From Fibrobacterota bacterium (GTDB lineage: Bacteria > Fibrobacterota > Fibrobacteria > UBA11236): a DNA stretch of 44,941 bases. Made by a program: the position numbers and the translations under genes. The DNA lies in the NCBI GenBank assembly GCA_947466585.1, contig CANIEU010000019.1, positions 1-44,941 on the forward strand. Direction: 5' to 3'. The notes beneath the pieces were generated by a model. That model worked only from the letters and a program-made list of their open reading frames with translations, searched no databases and was not told the DNA's origin. This document shows, one piece after another, positions 25,067-33,693 of the stretch. The number at the start of each line of letters is the position of its first letter. Positions within the stretch are counted from its first letter, which is position 1.

Positions 25067-27790
25067 CTAATCCTCCCGAAATTCCACATCCTCGGCATCC
25101 GCCAAATCTTCGGCGTCGGCTTCTGTTGAAATCACCCCGTTCTCACCGGCGGGCTTCCCGTTGAACAGGAAGTCCCCGTCGCGGAAGTCGACGACCAGAT
25201 GCGTGCCCGACTTAAGCGCGCCCCCCACGAGCAGGCGGCTGAGCGGGTTCTCCAACCGGTGCTGGATGAACCGGTTGATCGGCCGCGCCCCGAACTGCGG
25301 ATCGTGGCTCAGCTCCGCGATGGCCCGCGAAGCCTTGGGCGTGATCTCCACGCTGATGCCGCGCTCCTGCAACCGCTTCTTCAGGTCGCCGAAGCGCAGG
25401 GCCGCCACCTTGACCAGTTCCTCCAACGCCAGCGGCTGGAAGGCGATGATCTCGTCGATGCGGTTCACGAACTCCACACGGAAGAACTTGCGGATCTCCG
25501 GCATGAGGTCGTCGGCGGTGAGCGCCTTTCCGTTACCAGCCGCTCCCGCGGCCGCCGCGATCAGGTTCGATCCGATGTTCGAGGTCATCACGATCAGCGT
25601 GTTCTTGAAGCTCACCGTACGCCCTTGCGAATCGGACAGACGTCCATCGTCGAGCACCTGCAGCAGCATATTGAACACATCGGGGTGGGCTTTCTCCACC
25701 TCGTCGAACAGCAGCACGGAATAGGGATGGCGGCGCACCGCCTCGGTAAGCTGACCGCCCTCTTCGTAACCCACATAACCCGGCGGCGCGCCGATGAGTT
25801 TGCTCACCGCGTGCTTCTCCATGTACTCGCTCATGTCGAGCCGCACCACGCGCTCTTCGCTGTCGAAGAGCATCTCGGCCACGGCCTTGGTGAGCTCCGT
25901 CTTGCCCACCCCCGTGGGGCCGAGAAAGAGGAAGCTGCCGATGGGACGGTTTTCGCGGCCGAGGCCCGAACGGTTGCGCAGAATCGCGTCGCTCACCGCC
26001 TGGATCGCGGCCTTCTGCCCGATCACGCGTTTCGCCAAGAACTTCGGCAGGTTGAGCAGCTTGTCCTTCTCCTCGGCGCGCAGACGCGTCACCGGGATTC
26101 CCGTCCAGCGGGAAACCACCTCGGCGATTTCATCTTCGGTCACTTCCTCGTGAAACTCCGAGGCGCCCACCCGGCTTTTCGCCGCGGCTTCCTCGGCCTC
26201 TTTAACCTTGGTCTCGGCGTCGCGCAGGGTCTTGTATTTCAGCTCCGCGGCGCGCGTCAGGTCGTAAGCGGCTTCCGCCACCTCGATTTGCTTGCGCACC
26301 TCGTCCACGCGCGCCTGTGCCCCGCGCAGATTCTTGATGAACACGGCGCGCGCGTCCCACTGTTTCTTCATCGCGCCCACCTGGGCGTTGAGATCCGCAA
26401 TTTCCTTTTGCAGCGCGCCGAGGCGCTCGCGGCTCTTCTCGTCCTTCTCCGACTTGAGCGCCTTTTCCTCGATCTGGTATTGCAACAGCTTGCGCGAGAG
26501 CGAATCCAGTTCTTCGGGCATGGTGTCGAGTTGGGTTTTCACCATGGCGGCCGCTTCGTCCATCAGGTCGATGGCCTTGTCGGGCAAAAAGCGGTCGGCG
26601 ATATAGCGCGAAGACAACTTCACCGCCGCCACGATGGCGTTGTCCTGGATGCGCACGCCGTGGTGGCGGTCGAAGCGCTCCTTGATGCCGCGCAAAATCG
26701 AGACGCTCTCTTCCTGCGTCGGCTCGGCAACCATCACGGGCTGGAAGCGGCGCTCCAGCGCCGCGTCCTTTTCGATGTTCTGCTTGTATTCCTTCAAGGT
26801 CGTGGCGCCGATACAATGCAATTCGCCGCGTGCCAGCTTGGGTTTGAGCAGGTTGCCCGCGTCCATGGCACCCTCGGCCTTGCCCGCTCCCACCAGGGTG
26901 TGGATCTCGTCGATGAACAGCAGCGTGTTGCCTTCATCCTTTTCGAGCGCTTGCAGCACGGCCTTGAGGCGCTCCTCAAACTCGCCGCGGTATTTGGCGC
27001 CGGCGATCAGACTGCCCATGTCGAGGCTGTAAACTTTTTTGCCCTTGAGCGATTCGGGAACGTCGCCGCGCACGATGCGCTGGGCGAGCCCTTCCACGAT
27101 GGCGGTCTTGCCGGTGCCGGGTTCGCCCACGAGCACGGGATTGTTCTTGGTTTTGCGCGACAAAATGCGGATCACGCGGCGGATTTCCTCTTCGCGTCCG
27201 ATCACGGGATCGAGCTTGCCTTCGCGGGCGCGCGCTACAAGTTCCTGACCGTACTTGGCCAGCACGTTGTATTCGTTCTCGGCGTTCTCGCTGTGTGCCC
27301 CGGGATTTTCACCATCGGTGTTCCGGTTATTCATGACGGCTCCCTTGAGTTGTTCATAGTTCAAATGGTGTTTTTGAATCACGCTTTTCAGATCGAACAT
27401 TTCGGCCCGGCTCACCAGCGCCAGCATCAGATGTTCGAGGGTCGTATAACTGTCGCCCAGCTCGCGAGCGATCGCCTGCGCGCCTCGAAGCACCCGGTGG
27501 ACATCGGGAGAAACCCGACCGTCCTCTTCCGGTTTTCGGGGACCCTGACTACCTACGTTGTTCTCGGCATTTTCGAAATGGGGCAAATTCCGTACTCCAG
27601 TCTCAACATCGGCAATCAACGCCGCCGGATCCACCCCGCATTCCCGCAGCGACGGATCGAGCAAATCGGCACCCGTACGCAGCACGCCGCCGGCAAGATG
27701 CAACGAGGTCAGTTCGGCATCATGGTTCGCCTCACGCAGCGCCTGAGCCTGTTGCAAGGCCTCTTGGGCCAGATGGGTAAAATCGTTCAT
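25067..27790 (-). CDS. clpB: ATP-dependent disaggregase ClpB
   Basis: 907 residues, somewhat longer than the usual 860. ClpB pulls aggregated polypeptides through a hexameric ring together with DnaK. Domains in order: Clp N-domain (1-150) with a charged insertion near residues 80-105; a linker with [18 protein letters not shown]-1 with Walker A GEPGTGKT (222-229) and Walker [15 protein letters not shown]; the M-domain coiled coil (about 430-560), which distinguishes ClpB from ClpA and ClpC; and AAA-2 with GPTGVGKT (624-631), pore loop GYVGYEEGG and the R-finger region VNRIDEI. The tail is acidic ([16 protein letters not shown]). The start is ATG 27790 after GGAAGGG. I find no CIRCE element in the 170 bp upstream. 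It is a single gene. Confidence 0.97.
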   Translation of the reverse strand: MNDFTHLAQEALQQAQALREANHDAELTSLHLAGGVLRTGADLLDPSLRECGVDPAALIADVETGVRNLPHFENAENNVGSQGPRKPEEDGRVSPDVHRVLRGAQAIARELGDSYTTLEHLMLALVSRAEMFDLKSVIQKHHLNYEQLKGAVMNNRNTDGENPGAHSENAENEYNVLAKYGQELVARAREGKLDPVIGREEEIRRVIRILSRKTKNNPVLVGEPGTGKTAIVEGLAQRIVRGDVPESLKGKKVYSLDMGSLIAGAKYRGEFEERLKAVLQALEKDEGNTLLFIDEIHTLVGAGKAEGAMDAGNLLKPKLARGELHCIGATTLKEYKQNIEKDAALERRFQPVMVAEPTQEESVSILRGIKERFDRHHGVRIQDNAIVAAVKLSSRYIADRFLPDKAIDLMDEAAAMVKTQLDTMPEELDSLSRKLLQYQIEEKALKSEKDEKSRERLGALQKEIADLNAQVGAMKKQWDARAVFIKNLRGAQARVDEVRKQIEVAEAAYDLTRAAELKYKTLRDAETKVKEAEEAAAKSRVGASEFHEEVTEDEIAEVVSRWTGIPVTRLRAEEKDKLLNLPKFLAKRVIGQKAAIQAVSDAILRNRSGLGRENRPIGSFLFLGPTGVGKTELTKAVAEMLFDSEERVVRLDMSEYMEKHAVSKLIGAPPGYVGYEEGGQLTEAVRRHPYSVLLFDEVEKAHPDVFNMLLQVLDDGRLSDSQGRTVSFKNTLIVMTSNIGSNLIAAAAGAAGNGKALTADDLMPEIRKFFRVEFVNRIDEIIAFQPLALEELVKVAALRFGDLKKRLQERGISVEITPKASRAIAELSHDPQFGARPINRFIQHRLENPLSRLLVGGALKSGTHLVVDFRDGDFLFNGKPAGENGVISTEADAEDLADAEDVEFRED

Positions 27791-27963
27791 GACACCCTTC
27801 CAAAGCAAGAGCGGTGCCCGGTCGAATCAGGGTTAAATCCACTAAAAAAAGGGCTGCTCACCTCGAATGGAGCGCGTTTTACCACATCGCGATTCATTCT
27901 GGAACAGAGGTCGGGACAGGGTAGGAGGCCCGTGTGTCCGAGCCGGATGGGGGCGAAAAAGGG

Positions 27964-28794
27964 CTAAAACGCCAAACTCATGCCGAGGATCCAGGCGAAG
28001 GATTGGGTCATGGCCCCCTTCTCGGGAAGCGACTGGCCGAACTGCAATTCCGTGAGCAAATAGAGGGCTTTTACGTTGTCTTCGATGGAAGGGTAAAGGC
28101 GCAGCATGTCGAGCGCGAGGCCCGGCTGGGTCAACAAGTTGATGGCCCGATAGGGGTTCTTAGCATTCTGACGCACCAACGAAATGTCGGCGCGTTGCCC
28201 CAGCGTGGCCCCCCACAACCGCGAAAACTTCCATCCTCCGCCGAGGGCCATACCCAGGCCAGCATGCGTTTCGCTGAGGCGATCGTTGAAATCGAGAGTG
28301 TCGTTTGGGAGCAGTGAAAAGTTCACATCGTCCACGCCGGCTCGCAGGCCGATGTAGCCTGCCGCCCGCGGCCAGGCCTTGTGAAAGCCCATCAGCAAAA
28401 AATACCGGTTGTCGACGCGCTGCTCTTCGTCGGAGGGCGAGCCGGCGTTGATGCGGAACCCGACGCCGCCCGAAAACCACGGGGCGTAGAAATACTGCGC
28501 TTCGCCCTGCCATTGGAATACCGGCTGACTTTCGGCATCGTTCTGCGAACGGCCTCCGGCGAAGGAGGCGTAGATGCCGCGATACATATACATGCTCGCG
28601 TTGGGGTAGGGGATGGAGACTTCGACGCGGTCGTGAGCGGGCAGCGAGGCCATGGGCACGAGGCGCTTGCGGGGCGACTTGCCGGATCGCGCTTCGAGCG
28701 TGGAAGACGGCGTGTTCAGAGACAGCGAGGGCTCGGCCCGCAATGGCAGGGTCCACAATACGGGCCCCAAAAATGCCAGGAGGCAAAGTCTCAT
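27964..28794 (-). CDS. Predicted outer-membrane barrel protein, unknown function
   Basis: 276 residues. The signal peptide (about 1-20, ending PLRA) is followed by a basic linker (SGKSPRKRLVP) and then amphipathic strands such as GEAQYFYAPWFSGGVGFRINAG, GYIGLRAGVDDVNFSLL and AGLGMALGGGWKF, ending in the aromatic ILGMSLAF. This is the pattern of a small outer-membrane barrel. I recognise no family. The ATG has only a weak ribosome-binding site (TTGAAG). It is divergent from tRNA-Leu. Confidence 0.65.
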   Translation of the reverse strand: MRLCLLAFLGPVLWTLPLRAEPSLSLNTPSSTLEARSGKSPRKRLVPMASLPAHDRVEVSIPYPNASMYMYRGIYASFAGGRSQNDAESQPVFQWQGEAQYFYAPWFSGGVGFRINAGSPSDEEQRVDNRYFLLMGFHKAWPRAAGYIGLRAGVDDVNFSLLPNDTLDFNDRLSETHAGLGMALGGGWKFSRLWGATLGQRADISLVRQNAKNPYRAINLLTQPGLALDMLRLYPSIEDNVKALYLLTELQFGQSLPEKGAMTQSFAWILGMSLAF

Positions 28795-28889
28795 GGCTTC
28801 AAGGTACGAAATCGACCCGAAACTTACGGGAAAGACGTGGGGTCGAACAGGTCCCTCGAGCTATCTTTGGCATACCCGCGAGGTACGGG

Positions 28890-28972
28890 GCCCGAGTGGC
28901 GGAATGGTAGACGCTGAGGACTTAAAATCCTTTGGCCGTAAGGTCGTACGAGTTCAAGTCTCGTCTTGGGCA
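28890..28972 (+). tRNA. tRNA-Leu(UAA)
   Basis: 83 nt, class II with a long variable arm. The acceptor GCCCGAG pairs with CTTGGGC, discriminator A. The anticodon loop CTTAAAA gives UAA; the T-loop is GTTCAAG. The 3' CCA is not encoded. Confidence 0.93.
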
Positions 28973-29030
28973 TTCCCGTCCCCGCTGGGATCGACAGAAC
29001 CGAACTTCCCACCGTTTTTTTCGGGAATCC

Positions 29031-29603
29031 ATGAATCCTCCATCTCCCGCCATCTTCCTCGACCGCGACGGCACGCTGCACCACGATGCCGTGTACATGA
29101 TCCGTTTCGAAGATTTTCATCCCCTTCCAGGCGTGGAAGAAGCCTTGCGAATTTTGCAGGAGGCGGGCTATCGGCTGTTTGGGGTGACCAACCAGAGCGG
29201 GGTCGCGCGCGGCATGTTCACCCTGGATCAGGTGATCGAGCTCAATGACAAAATTCGCCATTATTTCAGCGAGCATGGCGCCGACATCGAAGAAATCGCC
29301 GTATGCCCGCATTTGCCCGAGGGCACGGTGGCGCAATTCGCGCGCGATTGCGATTGCCGTAAACCCAAACCGGGATTATTACTGGACCTTGCACGCCGTC
29401 ACAACCTTGATTTGAGTCGGAGTTACATGGTCGGCGACATGGAACGCGATGTATTGGCGGGTCTGGCTGCCGGCACCCGGGCCGTTCTTATTCCTCCGCG
29501 CGAAATGGCACGAGAGCTTGACAATACGGGCCGTTTAAAGGAATTTACAACTCTGTTGGATTTCGCGAACAGCGTTAAAAGCCAACATCAAAGGGGTTTT
29601 TGA
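29031..29603 (+). CDS. gmhB: D,D-heptose 1,7-bisphosphate 7-phosphatase (GmhB-like HAD)
   Basis: 190 residues of the HAD superfamily. The nucleophile motif FLDRDGTL holds Asp11 and Asp13; motif II is VTNQSG (52-57), motif III is CRKPKPG (109-115) and motif IV is MVGDMERD (Asp136). A zinc-binding loop with Cys92, His94, Cys107 and Cys109 (CPH ... CDCRK) is the GmhB hallmark, which separates it from phosphoglycolate phosphatases and histidinol phosphatases. GmhB removes the C7 phosphate in ADP-heptose synthesis for the LPS core. The ATG 29031 is chosen because the longer frame runs into tRNA-Leu. It is the first of three close genes. Confidence 0.88.
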   Translation: MNPPSPAIFLDRDGTLHHDAVYMIRFEDFHPLPGVEEALRILQEAGYRLFGVTNQSGVARGMFTLDQVIELNDKIRHYFSEHGADIEEIAVCPHLPEGTVAQFARDCDCRKPKPGLLLDLARRHNLDLSRSYMVGDMERDVLAGLAAGTRAVLIPPREMARELDNTGRLKEFTTLLDFANSVKSQHQRGF

Positions 29604-29604
29604 A

Positions 29605-30045
29605 ATGCGCGCGAACAAGGGAGCGCAACAGGAAGTCGAACCGGCGACTCAGTCTGAGCTAAAAACGCTTAAGACCGAGTGGGAGTCGGGCAAGCTGGAC
29701 GGAATATCCGCCCACTTGCTGGAGTTCGTCGAACGCCACCGCACCGACATTCTCGACTTGGCCCGTTTCAGTTACGCACCCGATGAATTGTTGGCCGCCG
29801 TACATCAGTGCGTACGGCAGCGTGGTTTCATCCACCTTCCCCTCGACATGGCTGACCAGATCCGTGAGATCAGCAATGAGATCTGGTATCATGGTGAACG
29901 CGGCGATTTCAACCGCGCGAAGATTCAGGAAGAGTGGACCGTGAAGCATGCGCAGACCTGGCGCAAGTGGCGCGTGAAACAAATCCTCTACGTCGTCGAT
30001 CGGCGTGCGGGCGATGTCGCCGCCGCCCTGCTGACCGAGCGCTAG
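29605..30045 (+). CDS. Conserved-looking soluble protein, unknown function
   Basis: 146 residues, no signal peptide or membrane segment. It begins 1 bp after the gmhB stop, with AAAGGGG upstream, so it is co-transcribed and probably translationally coupled. The sequence is mostly helical; its most distinctive part is the C-terminal half, EISNEIWYHGERGDFN followed by EEWTVKHAQTWRKWR, which contains four Trp and looks like a defined small domain. I do not recognise the family. The HD phosphohydrolase follows 12 bp later. Confidence 0.72.
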   Translation: MRANKGAQQEVEPATQSELKTLKTEWESGKLDGISAHLLEFVERHRTDILDLARFSYAPDELLAAVHQCVRQRGFIHLPLDMADQIREISNEIWYHGERGDFNRAKIQEEWTVKHAQTWRKWRVKQILYVVDRRAGDVAAALLTER

Positions 30046-30057
30046 TTGGAGCTCTCC

Positions 30058-30714
30058 ATGTCCGCACAAGATCCGGCCGCCGAACGGCTGTTCGCCTTTT
30101 TCGAGCGGCTGAAAACTATGAGCTCGATCCAGCGTTTCGGTACGCTGCCGATGATCCAGGGCGAGAACGTGGCGTCGCACAGCTTCAACGTGGCCATTCT
30201 CGCGCTGCTCACAGCCGACTACGAGAATAACCCCGCCATCAATACCGAAAAGGTTTTGCGGCAGGCCCTGCTGCACGATTTCGAAGAGACCATCCTCTCC
30301 GACATACCGCATCCCATCAAGCACCGCTTTCAGGGCGGCAAGCTGGGCAAGGTGCTCAAAGACATCGTCCCCGATCTGGTGCGCGATGAAATTTTCAAGG
30401 AACTTCCGCAACCGCTGCGCGACCGCTGCACGCACGCTGCGCTGACCGCCAAGGACGGCATTGAGGGGCGTATCGTGGCCGCCGCCGACGCGATGGATAT
30501 TCTTATGACTTCGCTGCGCGAACTCAAGATGGGCAACCGCTATTTCCAAAGCATCTTCGACGTGGGACTCAAACTGCTTGAGCGACACGGCGAATTCCGC
30601 TTCGCGCAGTTGTTCATGGACAGCGCGCGCAGTTATCGCGAACGAGACTATCACGCCGAGGCGCAGCCGACGTTCTCCGACGAGTTCGTCGACCCCGTTT
30701 CGGGGATGAGTTAA
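30058..30714 (+). CDS. HD-domain phosphohydrolase (YfbR-like 5'-nucleotidase family)
   Basis: 218 residues from ATG 30058, after GGAG; a TTG at 30046 would add four codons. The HD metal site is visible: His41 in ENVASHSFNVA, His73-Asp74 in LLHDFEETI with Glu77, and a later Asp in VAAADAMD. The pattern S-x-x-R-F at 23-27 matches the R-W substrate motif of YfbR with Phe for Trp. YfbR hydrolyses deoxynucleoside monophosphates; related HD proteins act on other nucleotides, so the substrate is not certain. It is third in the gmhB operon. Confidence 0.82.
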   Translation: MSAQDPAAERLFAFFERLKTMSSIQRFGTLPMIQGENVASHSFNVAILALLTADYENNPAINTEKVLRQALLHDFEETILSDIPHPIKHRFQGGKLGKVLKDIVPDLVRDEIFKELPQPLRDRCTHAALTAKDGIEGRIVAAADAMDILMTSLRELKMGNRYFQSIFDVGLKLLERHGEFRFAQLFMDSARSYRERDYHAEAQPTFSDEFVDPVSGMS

Positions 30715-30861
30715 TACGGTTCAACGTGGTTCCGGAGAACGATCGGCTTTCAGTCCGCCCCTTCCGAGGCGATTACGTCTAAAAAAAGAAGGGCGAGGTG
30801 TTCTTCTTGATGCTCTTGGCGGCTTTTACTCCACCCATCCTGGCCGAAACCTTCCGTACAC

Positions 30862-33693
30862 TTATCCCAATAATACTCGTCGCACCGCAGCAGAAAGTGC
30901 GAGGGATGTAAAAGGTTTTGCAAGAAAATGATCGCCACTTTCAATGAGAAGTTTTTCCTCCACAATCCCCGAAGTGTATCCCGAGATGATGATATATCGG
31001 ATTGTTGGTCGTAAGGCGCGCACGCGCTGGATCAGATCCCAACCGTTCATGCTCGGCATGACGAGATCAGTAATGATCATATCGATGTCCAGATCGGATT
31101 CGCTGATTCTTTGAAGCGCATCCAGTGGACACTGTGTGGCCGTAACCTCGTATCCCAACTGACGCAGCATATCGGCCGTCGATTCGAGCACCATGATTTC
31201 ATCTTCGACGAGAAGAATGCGCTCTCCGTTTCCGGGAGCGACAATAGCGGATCCAGACTCGGCGCCGGAAGCCTCATCTTGATAACGCGGCAGCAAGATG
31301 CGTATTTCGGTGCCGACTCCAGGCTGACTGTGAATATTGATTATTCCCATGCTTTGCGAAATGATGCCATGGGTCATCGCCAGACCCAATCCGGTTCCGG
31401 ATCCGATTTCCTTGGTGGAGAAGAATGGTTCGAAGGCCCGAGATTGGGTTTGTAGATCCATTCCGATTCCATCATCGCGGACGAGGATTTGCAGGTAATC
31501 CTTACGATCAACCCCCGAGTCCCCGTCTAGGGTGGTGTTGCTCAACTCAATATCGATGCGTCCAGCGGTCCGAGCCGGTTTTTTTTGGATGGCATCGCGT
31601 GCGTTTTGGCATAGATTCACGATCGACTGATCTAACAGTTCGGTGTCAATGAAAATGGGCCAAAGGTCGTTCGTCGAAGTGATCCGTAAATCGATGTCTT
31701 CGCCGACGATGGATCTAATGATCGGTTCCAACTTTCCGATTCCAATTGACAGATGCAATACGGAAGGGCTTTGCGCTTGGCGGCGAGCGAAGGTCAGCAA
31801 ACGTTTGGTTAGATCAGCGGAGCGCGTGGCAGCATTCTGAATCAAGTTCAGGGTTTTGCTTAAGCTCGGAGTCAGGGTCTCCATGGTCAAAGACAGTTCC
31901 GAGCGGGCGAGGATCACGGTCAACATGTTGTTGAAGTCGTGGGCGATTCCTCCCGCAAGGCGACCGATGGCCTCCATTTTCTGGGCCTCGTTGGAGCGTT
32001 CTTCACGTGCGATTTTTTCCGTGGCGTCACTTTTGATGGAAACGAAGCCAATCACTTGACCCAATTGGTTGCGGATCGGAGACACCACGCTCTCCTCCGG
32101 GTAGAGATCCCCGGATTTTTTCCGGTTGTTGAAAATGCCTTTCCAGGTTTTCCCGGCATTCAACGTGTTCCAGAATTCCTGATAAAAGTCCTTTGAATGG
32201 GTGCCGCCTTTCGTGATGCGGTGGTTCTGGCCGATGGCCTCCTTGCGGGAGAACCCCGTGATGCGTTCGAAGGCGCCGTTCACATACAGGAATCGTCCTT
32301 CCCGGTCTGTGATGGCGATCATGTCGTCGGACTGTTCGATCGCGGTGGTGAGGCGTTCGCGTTCTTCTTCCAAATGCCGTCGATTGGTGATGTCTTGACA
32401 GGTGCCGACGGCGGAGACGGGGTTGTTCTCCGCATCGAAGAAGAATTGGAAGCGCGCCTCGATGTGGCGGACGTTCCCGGCGGCATCGATAGTCCGGTGA
32501 TGGATAAGATGCGGCTCATGGCTGGTCATCGCGGCCATGAATTTGGCCCGCACCCATTCGCGGTCTTCGGGATGTATCCCTGTGAACACGGCGTCTAGGT
32601 TCAGCGTGAACGTATCTGGATCCCGCCCGAACAGCCGGAACATCTCCAACGACCAATCGACCTTTCCCGTAACGAAATCAACATCCCAGCTCCCGATCTT
32701 GGCGACTTCTTGCGCCACCAGTAGCCTGCCTTGTTTTTTTTCGAGATCGGCGCCGAGTCTTTCCAGGTTTTGCTGGCTTTTCTCCAGTGCAGAAGTGAAT
32801 TTTTTCAGTTCGGTAATATCCCGGGCGGTACCGACGATTTGGGTGGCCGGTCCATCGATCCCGGGGAGGGGGATTCCGATATCCCGAATCCAAGCCACAG
32901 ATCCGTCCGGTTTTGTGATCCGATACTCCACATCGGTCGCTTCGCCTCCCATTTGACGGGTGAAGGACTCGTACAAAATGTGCCGGTCTTCGGGATGCAC
33001 CGGATCTAGAAAGGATTTCGGAGAGGCATACAACGAATCCGTAGTCAGGCCCCAGATTTTCTCGTACATCTTGTTGATATACAGCATGGTTCCACGCGTC
33101 GGCGAGTGATTATAAAAGACGTCGTTCAGGTTTTCGACGACGTCTCGGAACTTTTTCTCGCTTTCCTCTTGGGCCAGATTGGCCTGCACCGTTTTCGAGA
33201 TGTTCGAAAGTGCGCCGAAAACTTGTACGGGGATTCCGGAACCGTCGCGTAGGATGAACGCGCGATCCAGCACATAGGTGATTTCGTCCTGCCGGCTCTG
33301 GATTCGGTATTCGAATTCCCATTGAGAATCCGTTCCCGCGAGGGATTGATTGAAGCTTCGAAGTGTCCGTTCGAGATCTTCCGGGTGGACGATAGATTCC
33401 CAGTGCTTGGAGGTTTCTTCCCGTCCGTCCCGTTTCTGTTTGAAAAAGTTTTCGTACCCACTTCCCCACTTGATACGGTCTTGCTTACAATCGAGTTCCC
33501 AGTAAATGGATTCGGTGGCGAGGCTCAGGTAGTATTGGCGTTTGTCGCTTTCGCGCCGTACGATTTCGAGCTCAGCTTGAAGGGCGGATTCGTCCCGAAG
33601 ACGCTTCGTCCACTTCCGGTAGATCCATCTCAATGCGCTGAAGCCAATACTGGATTGGATCACAGCTCTTTTGAAAAGGGGTATTGAAGCCAT
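30862..33693 (-). CDS. Hybrid sensor histidine kinase with four PAS domains
   Basis: 943 residues. A short hydrophobic stretch near 10-25 is too weak to be a clear membrane anchor, so the protein is probably cytosolic. Four PAS/PAC units follow (about 55-170, 180-295, 330-440, 445-565); their HPED motifs and PAC ends (VGTARDITE, VGTCQDIT) are plain. The kinase core has His585 in AGGIAHDFNN (HisKA), the N box at 693-697, G1 DDGIGM and G2 GTGLGL. A C-terminal receiver domain has Asp876 in ITDLVMP and Lys926. This is an NtrB-like hybrid kinase. Its ATG overlaps the stop of the upstream regulator by one base (TAATG), so the two are made together. The signal is unknown; no haem- or flavin-binding signature is obvious in the PAS domains. 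Confidence 0.93.
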   Translation of the reverse strand: MASIPLFKRAVIQSSIGFSALRWIYRKWTKRLRDESALQAELEIVRRESDKRQYYLSLATESIYWELDCKQDRIKWGSGYENFFKQKRDGREETSKHWESIVHPEDLERTLRSFNQSLAGTDSQWEFEYRIQSRQDEITYVLDRAFILRDGSGIPVQVFGALSNISKTVQANLAQEESEKKFRDVVENLNDVFYNHSPTRGTMLYINKMYEKIWGLTTDSLYASPKSFLDPVHPEDRHILYESFTRQMGGEATDVEYRITKPDGSVAWIRDIGIPLPGIDGPATQIVGTARDITELKKFTSALEKSQQNLERLGADLEKKQGRLLVAQEVAKIGSWDVDFVTGKVDWSLEMFRLFGRDPDTFTLNLDAVFTGIHPEDREWVRAKFMAAMTSHEPHLIHHRTIDAAGNVRHIEARFQFFFDAENNPVSAVGTCQDITNRRHLEEERERLTTAIEQSDDMIAITDREGRFLYVNGAFERITGFSRKEAIGQNHRITKGGTHSKDFYQEFWNTLNAGKTWKGIFNNRKKSGDLYPEESVVSPIRNQLGQVIGFVSIKSDATEKIAREERSNEAQKMEAIGRLAGGIAHDFNNMLTVILARSELSLTMETLTPSLSKTLNLIQNAATRSADLTKRLLTFARRQAQSPSVLHLSIGIGKLEPIIRSIVGEDIDLRITSTNDLWPIFIDTELLDQSIVNLCQNARDAIQKKPARTAGRIDIELSNTTLDGDSGVDRKDYLQILVRDDGIGMDLQTQSRAFEPFFSTKEIGSGTGLGLAMTHGIISQSMGIINIHSQPGVGTEIRILLPRYQDEASGAESGSAIVAPGNGERILLVEDEIMVLESTADMLRQLGYEVTATQCPLDALQRISESDLDIDMIITDLVMPSMNGWDLIQRVRALRPTIRYIIISGYTSGIVEEKLLIESGDHFLAKPFTSLALSAAVRRVLLG

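Noticed and set aside
27791-27963. Heat-shock CIRCE element or sigma-32 promoter upstream of clpB
   Set aside because: No TTAGCACTC-N9-GAGTGCTAA and no convincing sigma-32 hexamers were found on the minus strand.
25199-27967. Very long open frame antisense to clpB, and similar long antisense frames over ppdK and pdxB
   Set aside because: These are typical shadow frames of GC-rich genes; the translated sequence is low-complexity His/Arg/Leu-rich and the sense strand has clear families.
29947-30230. Alternative frame overlapping the end of the 146-residue gene and the HD gene
   Set aside because: Arg/Ala-rich shadow frame; the HD-domain frame has the conserved residues and a ribosome-binding site.
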